From positions 1-64,000 of the forward strand of contig NZ_JALGYW010000027.1 in the NCBI RefSeq assembly GCF_023111095.1: a DNA stretch of 64,000 nt. Direction: 5' to 3'. A program made the position numbers and the translations under genes. Below, piece after piece: positions 25,936 through 33,881 of this stretch. The DNA is from Maribellus sp. YY47 (GTDB lineage: Bacteria; Bacteroidota; Bacteroidia; Bacteroidales; Prolixibacteraceae). The notes beneath the pieces are model-generated. The model was not told the origin of the DNA, did no database searches, and saw only the letters and a list, made by a program, of their open reading frames with translations. Within the stretch, counting starts at the first letter, position 1, and each line of letters opens with the position of its first letter.

Positions 25936-27936
25936 TTAGAACAGCTGATCCAGTAGAGCATCGTCAGCTTCTTCCGGCAAGGTAACTTTCAGATTCGGAT
26001 TCTCCTTCATGGCCTGCTCAATCGCAAAACGCGCCGGTTTGTTGCGCGCCCAGCTGCGCCGCGAAATGCCATTGTTTACATCCCAGTACAGCATCATTTT
26101 CAATCGTTCTTCTGCTTCAAATGTCCCGTCGATACACATTCCAAATCCACCGTTAATTACTTCGCCCCAACCCACGCCGCCGCCATTGTGCAACGAAATC
26201 CAGGTGGCGCCGCGAAAAGCATCGCCTACAAAGTTTTGCACCGCCATATCGGCGGTAAAAGACGAACCGTCGTAAATGTTGGAAGTCTCGCGGTAAGGTG
26301 AGTCGGTTCCCGAAACATCGTGGTGATCACGCCCCAGTACGATCGGGGCGGAAATCCGTCCGTCGCGGATGGCATCGTTAAAGGCTTTGGCAATTTGTGT
26401 GCGGCCTTTGCAATCGGCATAGAGAATACGTGCCTGTGATCCTACTACCAGTTTATTTCGTCCGGCTTCCCGTATCCAGTGGATGTTGTCTTCCATCTGC
26501 CGGGTGATTTCTTCAGGCGATTCGGAAGCTAGTTGTTGCAATACTTCCGCGGCAATTCTATCGGTCGTTTCAAGGTCTTTCGGATCGCCGGAGGTACACA
26601 CCCAGCGGAAAGGGCCAAATCCATAATCAAAAAACAAAGGTCCCATAATGTCCTGTACGTACGAAGGATAGATAAAGCCTCCTTTTTCGTTCAGGATATC
26701 AGCCCCGGCACGGCTGGCTTCGAGCAGAAAGGCATTCCCGTAATCCCAGAAATACATTCCTCTGTCCGTCATTTTATTCACCGCCGCCACATGTCTTCTC
26801 AGTGATTCATATACTTTTTCGCCGAAAAGTTCGGGTTGATCAGCCATCATTTTCACCGATTCGTCAAAAGTAAGACCGGCCGGATAGTAGCCACCTGCAA
26901 AAGGATTGTGCAGCGAAGTCTGGTCAGATCCCAGTTCAACCGGGAAATTTTCTTCAGCCAGTTTTTCCCAAAGGTCGATTACATTTCCCTGGTATGCGAG
27001 TGAAACCGCTTCTTTGTTTTCACGGGCTTTTTTCATTCGACCCAGTAATTCATCCAGGTTCGTAAAAACTTCATCCACCCATCCTTGGCTGTGTCGTACT
27101 TTCACAGCTTTGGGATTGATTTCGGCAACCACACAGATCATTCCGGCAATTACTGCGGCTTTCGGTTGCGCACCCGACATGCCTCCAAGTCCACTTGTCA
27201 CAAATATTTTTCCTGCCAACTCACCCGGCGAATGAAGCCGCGCTGCATTCATCACTGTAATGGTAGTGCCGTGTACAATTCCTTGAGGCCCGATGTACAT
27301 ATACGAACCGGCAGTCATTTGGCCGTATTGCGAAACACCCAGTGCATTCATCCGTTCGTAATCGTCACGACTTGAATAATTAGGGATGACCATTCCGTTG
27401 GTTACTACCACCCGCGGTGCATTTTTGTGGGAAGGAAACAGCCCCATCGGATGACCGGAGTACATCACCAGTGTTTGTTCGTCGTTCATTTCAGCCAGGT
27501 ATTTCATGGTAAGCAGATACTGCGCCCAGTTCTGAAAAACGGCTCCGTTTCCTCCGTATGTGATCAGTTCGTGTGGATGCTGGGCAACTGTATTGTCAAG
27601 ATTGTTCTGAATCATTAGCATAATGGATGCTGCCTGCTTTGATTTGGCCGGATATTCATCGATCGGCCGCGCATACATTTCATAACCGGGACGGAAACGG
27701 TACATGTAAATACGTCCAAACAATTCCAGTTCGTTCAAAAATTCGGGAGCCAGCACCGCATGAAATTTCTGTGGAAAATACCGAAGGGCATTTTTTACGG
27801 CCAGTTTTTTCTCGTCGGCCGACAAAATATCTTTTCGCCGGGGAGCATGGTTGATTCGGGTATCATAAGGTTGGGGGAGCGGCAACTTGTTGGGAATTCC
27901 TTCCAGAATGGCGGTTTTGAACGTCGATTTTTCCAT
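25936..27936 (-). CDS. hutU: Urocanate hydratase
   Basis: HutU converts urocanate to imidazolone propionate in histidine breakdown, using tightly bound NAD+. The 666-residue length is above the roughly 555 of the proteobacterial enzyme but fits the longer form of Bacteroidota and some other phyla. Landmarks are the NAD-binding GGNGAVFQNW, the VTNGMVIPNY and SQYGQMTAGSYMYIGPQGI segments, SGLGGMSGAQPKA and DHHDVSGTDSPYRETSN near the active site. No hutH, hutI or hutG lies within the window, so the pathway must be completed elsewhere. Confidence 0.95.
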   Translation of the reverse strand: MEKSTFKTAILEGIPNKLPLPQPYDTRINHAPRRKDILSADEKKLAVKNALRYFPQKFHAVLAPEFLNELELFGRIYMYRFRPGYEMYARPIDEYPAKSKQAASIMLMIQNNLDNTVAQHPHELITYGGNGAVFQNWAQYLLTMKYLAEMNDEQTLVMYSGHPMGLFPSHKNAPRVVVTNGMVIPNYSSRDDYERMNALGVSQYGQMTAGSYMYIGPQGIVHGTTITVMNAARLHSPGELAGKIFVTSGLGGMSGAQPKAAVIAGMICVVAEINPKAVKVRHSQGWVDEVFTNLDELLGRMKKARENKEAVSLAYQGNVIDLWEKLAEENFPVELGSDQTSLHNPFAGGYYPAGLTFDESVKMMADQPELFGEKVYESLRRHVAAVNKMTDRGMYFWDYGNAFLLEASRAGADILNEKGGFIYPSYVQDIMGPLFFDYGFGPFRWVCTSGDPKDLETTDRIAAEVLQQLASESPEEITRQMEDNIHWIREAGRNKLVVGSQARILYADCKGRTQIAKAFNDAIRDGRISAPIVLGRDHHDVSGTDSPYRETSNIYDGSSFTADMAVQNFVGDAFRGATWISLHNGGGVGWGEVINGGFGMCIDGTFEAEERLKMMLYWDVNNGISRRSWARNKPARFAIEQAMKENPNLKVTLPEEADDALLDQLF

Positions 27937-28060
27937 GATCCGGCACTTTAATCTTACTAAATTCGAAATACAACGGTAAAATATCGCCTTTCCCCGAAAA
28001 GACCGATGATTTTTTGCACATTTTGAAAATATTTGTAGACATACTTTAAATGAAAGAAAA

Positions 28061-28639
28061 ATGAAGCGTATTAAAATTGTTCTACTTGCATTGGTAAGTG
28101 CATTTTTATTTTCGAGTTGCGGTTACAATAAAATGGTTGAAATGGATGAACAGGTGACCTCGCAGTGGGCACAGGTCGAGAACGTTTACCAGCGTCGGGC
28201 CGATTTAATTCCCAACCTTGTAAATACGGTAAAAGGTTATGCCGCGCACGAGCAGGAAACGCTGACCGGTGTGATCGAAGCACGTTCGAAAGCTACTTCT
28301 GTGCATGTCGATCCTGAAAAACTGACACCTGAGACATTAAAGCAATTTAACCAGGCACAGGACGGATTGTCATCGGCATTAAGCCGTTTGATGGTGGTTG
28401 TGGAGCGTTACCCGGATCTGAAAGCCAACCAGAATTTTCTGGATTTGCAGGCTCAGCTCGAAGGAACCGAGAACCGCATTACAGTGGAACGCAAGAAATT
28501 CAACGATACTACCCAGCAGTACAATGCTTACATCCGGAAGTTCCCGCGTGTGATTTATGCCAGCTGGTTTGGTTTCGACAAGAAATCGTATTTCGAAGCC
28601 CGCGAGGGTTCGGATGTGGCTCCCGAAGTCCAGTTCTAG
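28061..28639 (+). CDS. lemA: LemA family lipoprotein
   Basis: A 192-residue protein with a lipobox FSSC near residue 20 and the LemA domain: the MDEQVTSQWAQVENVYQRR helix, ADLIPNLVNTVKGYA, and ENRITVERKKFNDTTQQYN. LemA proteins are membrane-anchored helical bundles of uncertain role, repeatedly found with TPM-domain proteins, as here. A hairpin terminator follows at 28659-28699, so read-through to the TPM genes is probably partial. Confidence 0.93.
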   Translation: MKRIKIVLLALVSAFLFSSCGYNKMVEMDEQVTSQWAQVENVYQRRADLIPNLVNTVKGYAAHEQETLTGVIEARSKATSVHVDPEKLTPETLKQFNQAQDGLSSALSRLMVVVERYPDLKANQNFLDLQAQLEGTENRITVERKKFNDTTQQYNAYIRKFPRVIYASWFGFDKKSYFEAREGSDVAPEVQF

Positions 28640-28658
28640 AAGGAGTGAGAATATAATG

Positions 28659-28699
28659 GCAGGCAGATCGTCAAATGATCGGTCTTTTGCCTGCTTTTT
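28659..28699 (+). terminator. Intrinsic terminator after lemA
   Basis: GCAGGCA (28659-28665) and TGCCTGC (28688-28694) are perfectly complementary and followed by five T. A GATC/GATC pair inside can extend the fold. It lies between lemA and the first TPM gene. Confidence 0.68.
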
Positions 28700-28754
28700 A
28701 CAGGATGTTTACGGGATATAACCGGGATGATAATTCAAAAAAAAGAAAACAGGA

Positions 28755-29192
28755 ATGGGCGTTCATAAATTTTTCACAGAACAGGACAAGTTGCAGATCA
28801 CAAATGCAATCCGCGTTGCAGAAACCAATACTTCGGGTGAAATCCGGGTGCATGCCGAAAGTCATTGTGCCGGCGATGTGCTCGATCGCGCCGCTTATCT
28901 TTTTGAAAAGCTGGAGATGCACAAAACAGAGCTTCGCAACGGGGTGTTGTTTTACCTGGCAGTGGAAGACCGGAAATTTGCCATTTTGGGGGATGCGGGG
29001 ATCAATCAAAAAGTGCCGGAGAATTTCTGGGAAAGCACAAAAGATGTGGTAATCACGAAATTAAAGGAAGGCCTTTATGCTGAGGCTCTCGCTGATGGAA
29101 TTGTAATGGCGGGAGAACAGTTGAAAGCACATTTCCCTTATCAAAAGGATGATGTGAATGAGCTTTCTGACGAGATATCATTTGGAAAATAA
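28755..29192 (+). CDS. TPM domain protein without signal peptide
   Basis: A 145-residue TPM (YgcG/TLP18.3/Psb32/MOLO-1) domain protein. Seen: the TEQDKLQITNAIRVAE opening helix, SGEIRVHAES strand, NGVLFYLAVEDRKFAILGD core and the GLYAEALADGI helix. It has no signal peptide, so it is cytoplasmic, unlike the following TPM gene. TPM proteins are linked to membrane-associated quality control or acid phosphatase activity; the role here is not known. It forms a lemA-TPM-TPM cluster seen in many Bacteroidota. Confidence 0.85.
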   Translation: MGVHKFFTEQDKLQITNAIRVAETNTSGEIRVHAESHCAGDVLDRAAYLFEKLEMHKTELRNGVLFYLAVEDRKFAILGDAGINQKVPENFWESTKDVVITKLKEGLYAEALADGIVMAGEQLKAHFPYQKDDVNELSDEISFGK

Positions 29193-29204
29193 TTCAATAA
29201 TACT

Positions 29205-29277
29205 TTCCGCTCTTTATCCCCTTGCAAAGGGGAGATGCCCGCGTAAGGAAAGTGGGAGGATGGCAGAGGGGTAACAT
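29205..29277. repeat. Possible interspersed intergenic repeat
   Basis: The gap between the two TPM genes contains CCCCTT-GCA-AAGGGG (29218-29232) followed by a G-rich tract with an ACTTTCC/GGAAAGT inverted pair (around 29203 and 29248). This looks like the short palindromic intergenic elements that recur in many Bacteroidota genomes. Only one copy is visible in this window, so the repeat status is inferred. Confidence 0.35.
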
Positions 29278-29285
29278 TTATAAAA

Positions 29286-30071
29286 ATGAAGAGAATACTA
29301 ATAGTACTGTTTGTATTGCTTGGTACAGCGACAAGTTTGATGGCACAAATTCCGGAACGTCCCGTTCCTGCTCGGCTGGTGAATGATTTTGCCGGCGTTT
29401 TAACCAACGATCAACGCGAGGGGCTGGAAAATGCACTGGAGAAATTTGCCCGGGAGACTTCCACTCAGATTGTGGTGGTTGCCGTTCCCGATCTGGAAGG
29501 ATACGATAAAGCAGATTATGCTTTTCAGCTGGGCGAAAAATGGGGTGTAGGGCAAAAAGGCAAAGACAACGGAATTGTAATTTTGCTGAAACCAAAGACC
29601 GGTAATAGCCGAGGGGAAGTTTTTATTGCTACGGGGTATGGTCTGGAAGGGGTTTTACCCGATGCTACCGTAAACCGCGATATTGTGAGCAACGAGATGT
29701 TGCCGCGCTTTAAGGAAAATAATTACTACGAAGGTCTGGCAGCCGGAATCGGTGTTATAATGGACATAACCCGCGGCGAGTATACCGCCGATGAATACCG
29801 TCAACAGGCAGAGGCGGGGGGCGCAGCAGGTATTCCGTTTCTGATCATCCTGTTTGCCGTATTGATCTCTTTGTTTGGCCGCAGCCGGAGACGAAGGTTT
29901 TATTCGCCGGGTAGAAGTTTGCCGTTTTGGATGGCCATGGGAATGATGTCGGGCAGTCACCGTTCATCGGGTTCGTTTGGTAATTTCTCTTCAGGAGGAG
30001 GCAGCTTTGGCGGATTTGGAGGCTTTGGCGGAGGCAGCTTTGGTGGCGGAGGCGCCGGCGGGAGCTGGTAG
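29286..30071 (+). CDS. Exported membrane-anchored TPM domain protein with Gly-rich tail
   Basis: A 261-residue protein with signal peptide (cleavage near SLMAQ), a TPM domain (PARLVNDFAGVLTNDQREGLE, STQIVVVAVPDLEGYD, GIVILLKP, IATGYGLEGVLPDA), a transmembrane helix at about 179-194, a basic RSRRRR stretch, and a C-terminal glycine/serine/phenylalanine-rich tail ending in GGSW. This architecture is that of YgcG-like proteins: domain outside, tail in the cytoplasm. It ends the lemA-TPM-TPM cluster and is followed by a terminator. Confidence 0.9.
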   Translation: MKRILIVLFVLLGTATSLMAQIPERPVPARLVNDFAGVLTNDQREGLENALEKFARETSTQIVVVAVPDLEGYDKADYAFQLGEKWGVGQKGKDNGIVILLKPKTGNSRGEVFIATGYGLEGVLPDATVNRDIVSNEMLPRFKENNYYEGLAAGIGVIMDITRGEYTADEYRQQAEAGGAAGIPFLIILFAVLISLFGRSRRRRFYSPGRSLPFWMAMGMMSGSHRSSGSFGNFSSGGGSFGGFGGFGGGSFGGGGAGGSW

Positions 30072-30136
30072 AAGTAGTTTAAAGTTCAAAGCTCAGAGTT
30101 CAGAAAGAATCAAAACAAGGTTCAAGCAATAATAGA

Positions 30137-30168
30137 AACCGCAATCGGGAATCCGGGAGCGGTTTTTT
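30137..30168 (+). terminator. Intrinsic terminator after the TPM cluster
   Basis: AACCGC (30137-30142) pairs with GCGGTT (30159-30164), followed by a T-run (30163-30168). It ends plus-strand transcription from the lemA/TPM region. Confidence 0.75.
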
Positions 30169-30180
30169 ATTTCCACCAAT

Positions 30181-30215
30181 AAAAACGCCGGTTTATCCAT
30201 GGATAAACCGGCGTT
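30181..30215 (-). terminator. Palindromic intrinsic terminator after the zinc-ribbon gene
   Basis: Positions 30184-30198 and 30201-30215 are a perfect 15-base inverted repeat around a central CCATGG. The A-run at 30181-30185 gives a U-run on the minus strand. It faces the plus-strand terminator at 30137. Confidence 0.82.
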
Positions 30216-30239
30216 CTATTATCTTAAAGATTGATTGAC

Positions 30240-31016
30240 TTATTCAGCAATGTCTTCAATAACATTGATTTTCTCATCCACCAAAATACGGCCACAGTAT
30301 TCACAAACAATAATCTTTTTGCGGCTGGCAATATCCAACTGACGTTGTGGCGGGATGTTAGCGAAGCAACCACCGCAGGCATCACGCTGAATGGTAACCA
30401 CTGCCAGTCCGTTACGAGCGTTTTTACGGATACGTTTGAAAGCGGTTAACAGACGAGGCTCGATAAACGATTCGATCTTTTCTGCTTTTGCTTTCAGCTT
30501 TTCTTCTTCGATCTTGGTTTCTTCAGTAATTTCCTGCAGTTCGTTCTTCTTACGCTCAAGATCTTCTTCGCGTTCTTTTAATTGCGTTTTAGAAGCGCCG
30601 ATGGCCTCTTTTTTCGCAGCCATTTCAGCGGTGAATTCCTTGATGCGTTTTTCAGAAAGCTCAATTTCCAGGTTCTGAAATTCAATTTCTTTTGAAAGTG
30701 AATCGAACTCGCGGTTGTTGCGAACGTTGTTTTGCTGTTCAGTATATTTTGTAATCAGTCCCTGAGAATCTTTAATCGCAATCTTTTTATTATTGATCGC
30801 AGTATCCAGATTCTTGATTTCGTCGTCAAGGTTAACCAAACGGGTTTTCAATCCGGCGATTTCGTCTTCCAGGTCCTGTACTTCCAGCGGAAGCTCACCC
30901 CTTAGGGTTTTTATTTTGTCCACTTCTGAAACCACACTTTGCAACTCGTGCAATGCGCGCAGTTTTTCTTCGATAGAAATGTCCTTGTCTTCCTGCCTTG
31001 AATAAGATGTATTCAT
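30240..31016 (-). CDS. Coiled-coil protein with C4-type zinc ribbon
   Basis: A 258-residue cytoplasmic protein. Residues of about 10-190 are a long coiled coil rich in E, K and L heptads, and the C-terminus holds a zinc ribbon with CGGC and CEYC pairs (about 22 residues apart) preceded by DACGGCFANIPPQ. Such C4 zinc-ribbon (DUF164-like) proteins are common in Bacteroidota and Chlamydiae and probably bind nucleic acid or act as adaptors. It lies upstream in the plus direction from, and in the same orientation as, the Nif3, MerR and M23 genes, with a gap of about 130 bases, so operon membership is possible. Confidence 0.88.
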   Translation of the reverse strand: MNTSYSRQEDKDISIEEKLRALHELQSVVSEVDKIKTLRGELPLEVQDLEDEIAGLKTRLVNLDDEIKNLDTAINNKKIAIKDSQGLITKYTEQQNNVRNNREFDSLSKEIEFQNLEIELSEKRIKEFTAEMAAKKEAIGASKTQLKEREEDLERKKNELQEITEETKIEEEKLKAKAEKIESFIEPRLLTAFKRIRKNARNGLAVVTIQRDACGGCFANIPPQRQLDIASRKKIIVCEYCGRILVDEKINVIEDIAE

Positions 31017-31145
31017 GCTCGTTCTATTTAATTTTATTTTTCTCCAATTAAACGGTCTATAAACTCTAACCCTTTTGTCCGCGTTTTGTTTTAGCGCTGT
31101 AAATCAGTTGGATTTCCCAACTAATCAACTGCTCTCAACCAAAAA

Positions 31146-32243
31146 TCAGAAGTAAAAAACCGGGTTGGTATTCACCTCTGACAAACGGACGACAAATTTA
31201 GGGAAATTTTTCGTAAGTAACTCATAAAAAAGTTCTTTAGTAAATTGTTCACTTTCAAAATGTCCGATATCGGCAACTACAATTTTGTTTTCGGCATCAA
31301 AAAACTGGTGATATTTAAAATCGCCGGTTACAAAAAAGTCGGCTCCGGCCGATATGGCCTTATTTAAAAGGAACGATCCCGCACCTCCGCAAACCGCTAT
31401 TTTGTTTACTTTCTTCTGTCGTAAGGCGGTGTGGCGGATCACTCCCGTGTGAAATGTGTCTTTTAATAATTGCAGAACATCTTTCTCCGTTTTTTCTTCG
31501 GGGAGCGTCCCGATCATCCCCATCCCGATCTGTTCAAATTTATTGTCGAGCGAATAAATGTCGTAAGCAACTTCCTCGTAAGGATGGGCTTCGAGCAGAG
31601 TTGCAATTACTTTTCCCTGCAAATAGTCGGGAAGTATGGTTTCTACGCGGATTTCATTCTCGTAATGCTGGGTACCTTTCTCGCCCACAAAGGGGTTGGT
31701 GGTGTCGTCTCCGCGAAAAGTGCCCTGGCCATGCGTATTAAAACTGCACGAATCGTAATTTCCGATGTTTCCCGCACCGGCAGAAAAAAGCGCCTGCCGT
31801 ACTTTTTCAGCATAATCGACCGGAACAAAAGTTACCAGCTTTTTTAGTATGCCACCCGCCGGATCCAGTATTTTGCAGTTCTCAAGTCCGATCTTTTCGC
31901 AGATTTTGCCGTTCACTCCGCCTGTAATACTGTCGAGGTTGGTATGCGCGGCATAAATGGCAATGTCGTTTTTGATGGCTTTTAACAAAGTACGTTCGAC
32001 GTAATTTTTCCCGGTAATTTTTTTAAGTCCGGAAAAAACGATCGGGTGATGAGCTACAATCAGATTGCATTGGGAAGCAATGGCTTCTTCTACCACTTCC
32101 TCGGTTACATCCAGGGTAATCAAAATTGAAGTAAGCTCCGCCTGTCCGTCGCCCAGTATTAGGCCCGCATTGTCGTATGATTCCTGTAAACGCAAGGGCG
32201 CCACGCTCTCCAGAAAACGAGTGATATCTTTAATTTTCGTCAT
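31146..32243 (-). CDS. Nif3-like dinuclear metal centre protein
   Basis: A 365-residue Nif3/YbgI family protein (often labelled GTP cyclohydrolase 1 type 2-like). The metal ligands are intact: IVAHHPIVF with both histidines, AAHTNLDS with the aspartate, and the C-terminal DIGHFESEQF with histidine and glutamate. The middle region (about 125-230) is the PII-like insert of the long form. It is a cytoplasmic hexameric ring protein of uncertain substrate. The upstream merR-like gene overlaps it by 14 bases. A divergent exported relative is at 47900. Confidence 0.92.
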   Translation of the reverse strand: MTKIKDITRFLESVAPLRLQESYDNAGLILGDGQAELTSILITLDVTEEVVEEAIASQCNLIVAHHPIVFSGLKKITGKNYVERTLLKAIKNDIAIYAAHTNLDSITGGVNGKICEKIGLENCKILDPAGGILKKLVTFVPVDYAEKVRQALFSAGAGNIGNYDSCSFNTHGQGTFRGDDTTNPFVGEKGTQHYENEIRVETILPDYLQGKVIATLLEAHPYEEVAYDIYSLDNKFEQIGMGMIGTLPEEKTEKDVLQLLKDTFHTGVIRHTALRQKKVNKIAVCGGAGSFLLNKAISAGADFFVTGDFKYHQFFDAENKIVVADIGHFESEQFTKELFYELLTKNFPKFVVRLSEVNTNPVFYF

Positions 32244-32583
32244 GATCCTGTAAACTGTCTCTTATTTCCTCCAACTCCAGCCTGATGTCCTGCAATTTTT
32301 TTACGATCTCATAATTATTTAGGGTGTCTTCCCGGTTTTCCTTTAGTTTTTGTCGTGCTCCTTTTATAGTGAGCCCACGTTCTTTCACCAGGTAATTGAT
32401 CAGCCGGAGTGTTTCAATGTCCTCTTTGGTGAAAAGCCGGTTTCCTTTTTTATTCTTAAAAGGTTTTAGCGCTTCGAACTGGTTTTCCCAATAGCGAACG
32501 TTCGAAGGAGTAAGACCAAACATCTCGGTAACTTCTCCCATCGAGTAATATATTTTTTCTATTTCGGGCTTTTTGTAGGGCAC
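32230..32583 (-). CDS. MerR-family transcriptional regulator
   Basis: A 117-residue regulator with a MerR-type winged helix-turn-helix at the N-terminus: YSMGEVTEMFGLTPSNVRYWENQF, the GNRLFTKEDIETLRLINYLV wing and linker helix, then a dimerisation helix. There is no C-terminal effector domain and no cysteine cluster, so it is not a classical metal sensor. It overlaps the Nif3 gene by 14 bases and is likely co-transcribed with it. Confidence 0.9.
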   Translation of the reverse strand: MPYKKPEIEKIYYSMGEVTEMFGLTPSNVRYWENQFEALKPFKNKKGNRLFTKEDIETLRLINYLVKERGLTIKGARQKLKENREDTLNNYEIVKKLQDIRLELEEIRDSLQDHDEN

Positions 32584-32659
32584 TTTTCAGATTTTGAATT
32601 GCAAGATAATTAGAATTAAGAACCGCGGCAAAATTGTTGTTTTGAAAATGAACGGATAC

Positions 32660-32696
32660 AAAAAACTTTCACCAGTTAGCTGATGAAAGTTTTTTT
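32660..32696 (-). terminator. Bidirectional-looking terminator after the M23 gene
   Basis: ACTTTCA (32665-32671) pairs with TGAAAGT (32684-32690), extended by flanking A and T runs. It ends the minus-strand M23 transcript and separates it from the MerR gene. Confidence 0.8.
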
Positions 32697-32723
32697 GAAA
32701 TATCTTTTCCCCTGCATTCGGTA

Positions 32724-33704
32724 CTAGTCAAGCGACTGTCCGATATTGGTTGAGATGGCAATCATTCTGTCGTATTCCTGCGGAGTAAGGTCCTGGAACA
32801 TGTAATACATCGGATTTACTTTTTGCCCGTTCTTGTGTACTTCGTAATGCAAGTGCGGTGCGGTTGATCCACCCGAGTTTCCAACGTAGCCGATAATGTC
32901 GCCGCGTTTTACCTGTTGTCCGCGTTTTACATTGAATTCGTTCAGGTGTCCGTAAACCGTTTCATAGCCATAGCCATGATCAATTTTGATGGCGAGACCA
33001 AATCCAACGTTGCTTCTTTTTGATCCTTCCACTTCGGTAACCACTCCATCGCCCGTTGCGTAAATCGGTGTCCCAATTGGAGCTGTAAAGTCCTGGCCCC
33101 AGTGCATTTTTTTCACCTTGTAGATTGGGTGCATACGATATCCCCAGCCGCTCGATGTTCTTTTTAGTTCCTTGTTGCGGATAGGCATAATCGACGGCAG
33201 CGAGGCAAGCATTTTTTCCTTGTTCAGCGCCATGTCCATTACTTCGTCGTATGATTTCGACTGAATATAAGCTTTTTTAGCCAGTACATCCAGCTTTGTT
33301 GCGGTTTCAATCACCAGATCGGCATTGTCCATATTTTCGAGATGCGAATATTTATTTGCACCTCCAAAACCGGCGTCACGTACCGATGCCGGGATAGGCT
33401 CGGCTTCAAAAACTACCCTGTAAATATTGTCGTCGCGTTGCTGAAGATCGGTCAAAACCTTTTCAACTTTGTCCATATCTTTTTTCAACAATTCATATTG
33501 GGTGATCAAACGCTGGTTTTCCCGTTTCAATGCCTTTGAACGTGGCGTTTCATAAAAACTCAGAAACACAATCACAAACAGCAGGGCCATACCCAAACTG
33601 CTGGACAGATAAGTAAGAACCTTAACAATTCTTTCTTTCCAGGTTAAGCCGATACTTTCGTAATTGAGAGTGTCTGGGTTAAATTTATACTTCTTTCTTG
33701 CCAT
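32724..33704 (-). CDS. Membrane-anchored M23 (LytM) peptidase
   Basis: A 326-residue inner-membrane protein: short basic cytoplasmic start, one transmembrane helix at about 31-49, a coiled coil at about 55-90, then a C-terminal M23 zinc peptidase domain. Zinc ligands are present: H and D in HWGQDFTAP, and the HxH of APHLHYEVHKNG, with YGHLNEF between. It is therefore likely an active peptidoglycan endopeptidase in the periplasm, of the type common in Bacteroidota cell-wall remodelling. A rare clear Shine-Dalgarno AAGGAG stands 7 bases before the ATG, supporting this start. It is divergent from alaS. Confidence 0.92.
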   Translation of the reverse strand: MARKKYKFNPDTLNYESIGLTWKERIVKVLTYLSSSLGMALLFVIVFLSFYETPRSKALKRENQRLITQYELLKKDMDKVEKVLTDLQQRDDNIYRVVFEAEPIPASVRDAGFGGANKYSHLENMDNADLVIETATKLDVLAKKAYIQSKSYDEVMDMALNKEKMLASLPSIMPIRNKELKRTSSGWGYRMHPIYKVKKMHWGQDFTAPIGTPIYATGDGVVTEVEGSKRSNVGFGLAIKIDHGYGYETVYGHLNEFNVKRGQQVKRGDIIGYVGNSGGSTAPHLHYEVHKNGQKVNPMYYMFQDLTPQEYDRMIAISTNIGQSLD

Positions 33705-33753
33705 AAACAGGCTCCTTTTTTTCTATGTCCCTAACAAAATTAATTTAAACGTA

Positions 33754-33761
33754 TAACTTTG
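33754..33761 (+). promoter_or_regulatory. Putative -7 element upstream of alaS
   Basis: TAACTTTG fits TAnnTTTG about 120 bases before the alaS ATG. No -33 TTG at correct spacing is apparent, so support is moderate. Confidence 0.45.
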
Positions 33762-33881
33762 CGTACTTTAAAAACGTGAGCAACTCACGGCGCAAATGTA
33801 AGTAAATAACTCATAATTAGAGAATTTCTTGTGTTTGTGTTTGGATTTTTTAACACTTAGTGAAAAAACATTAGCGATAAT

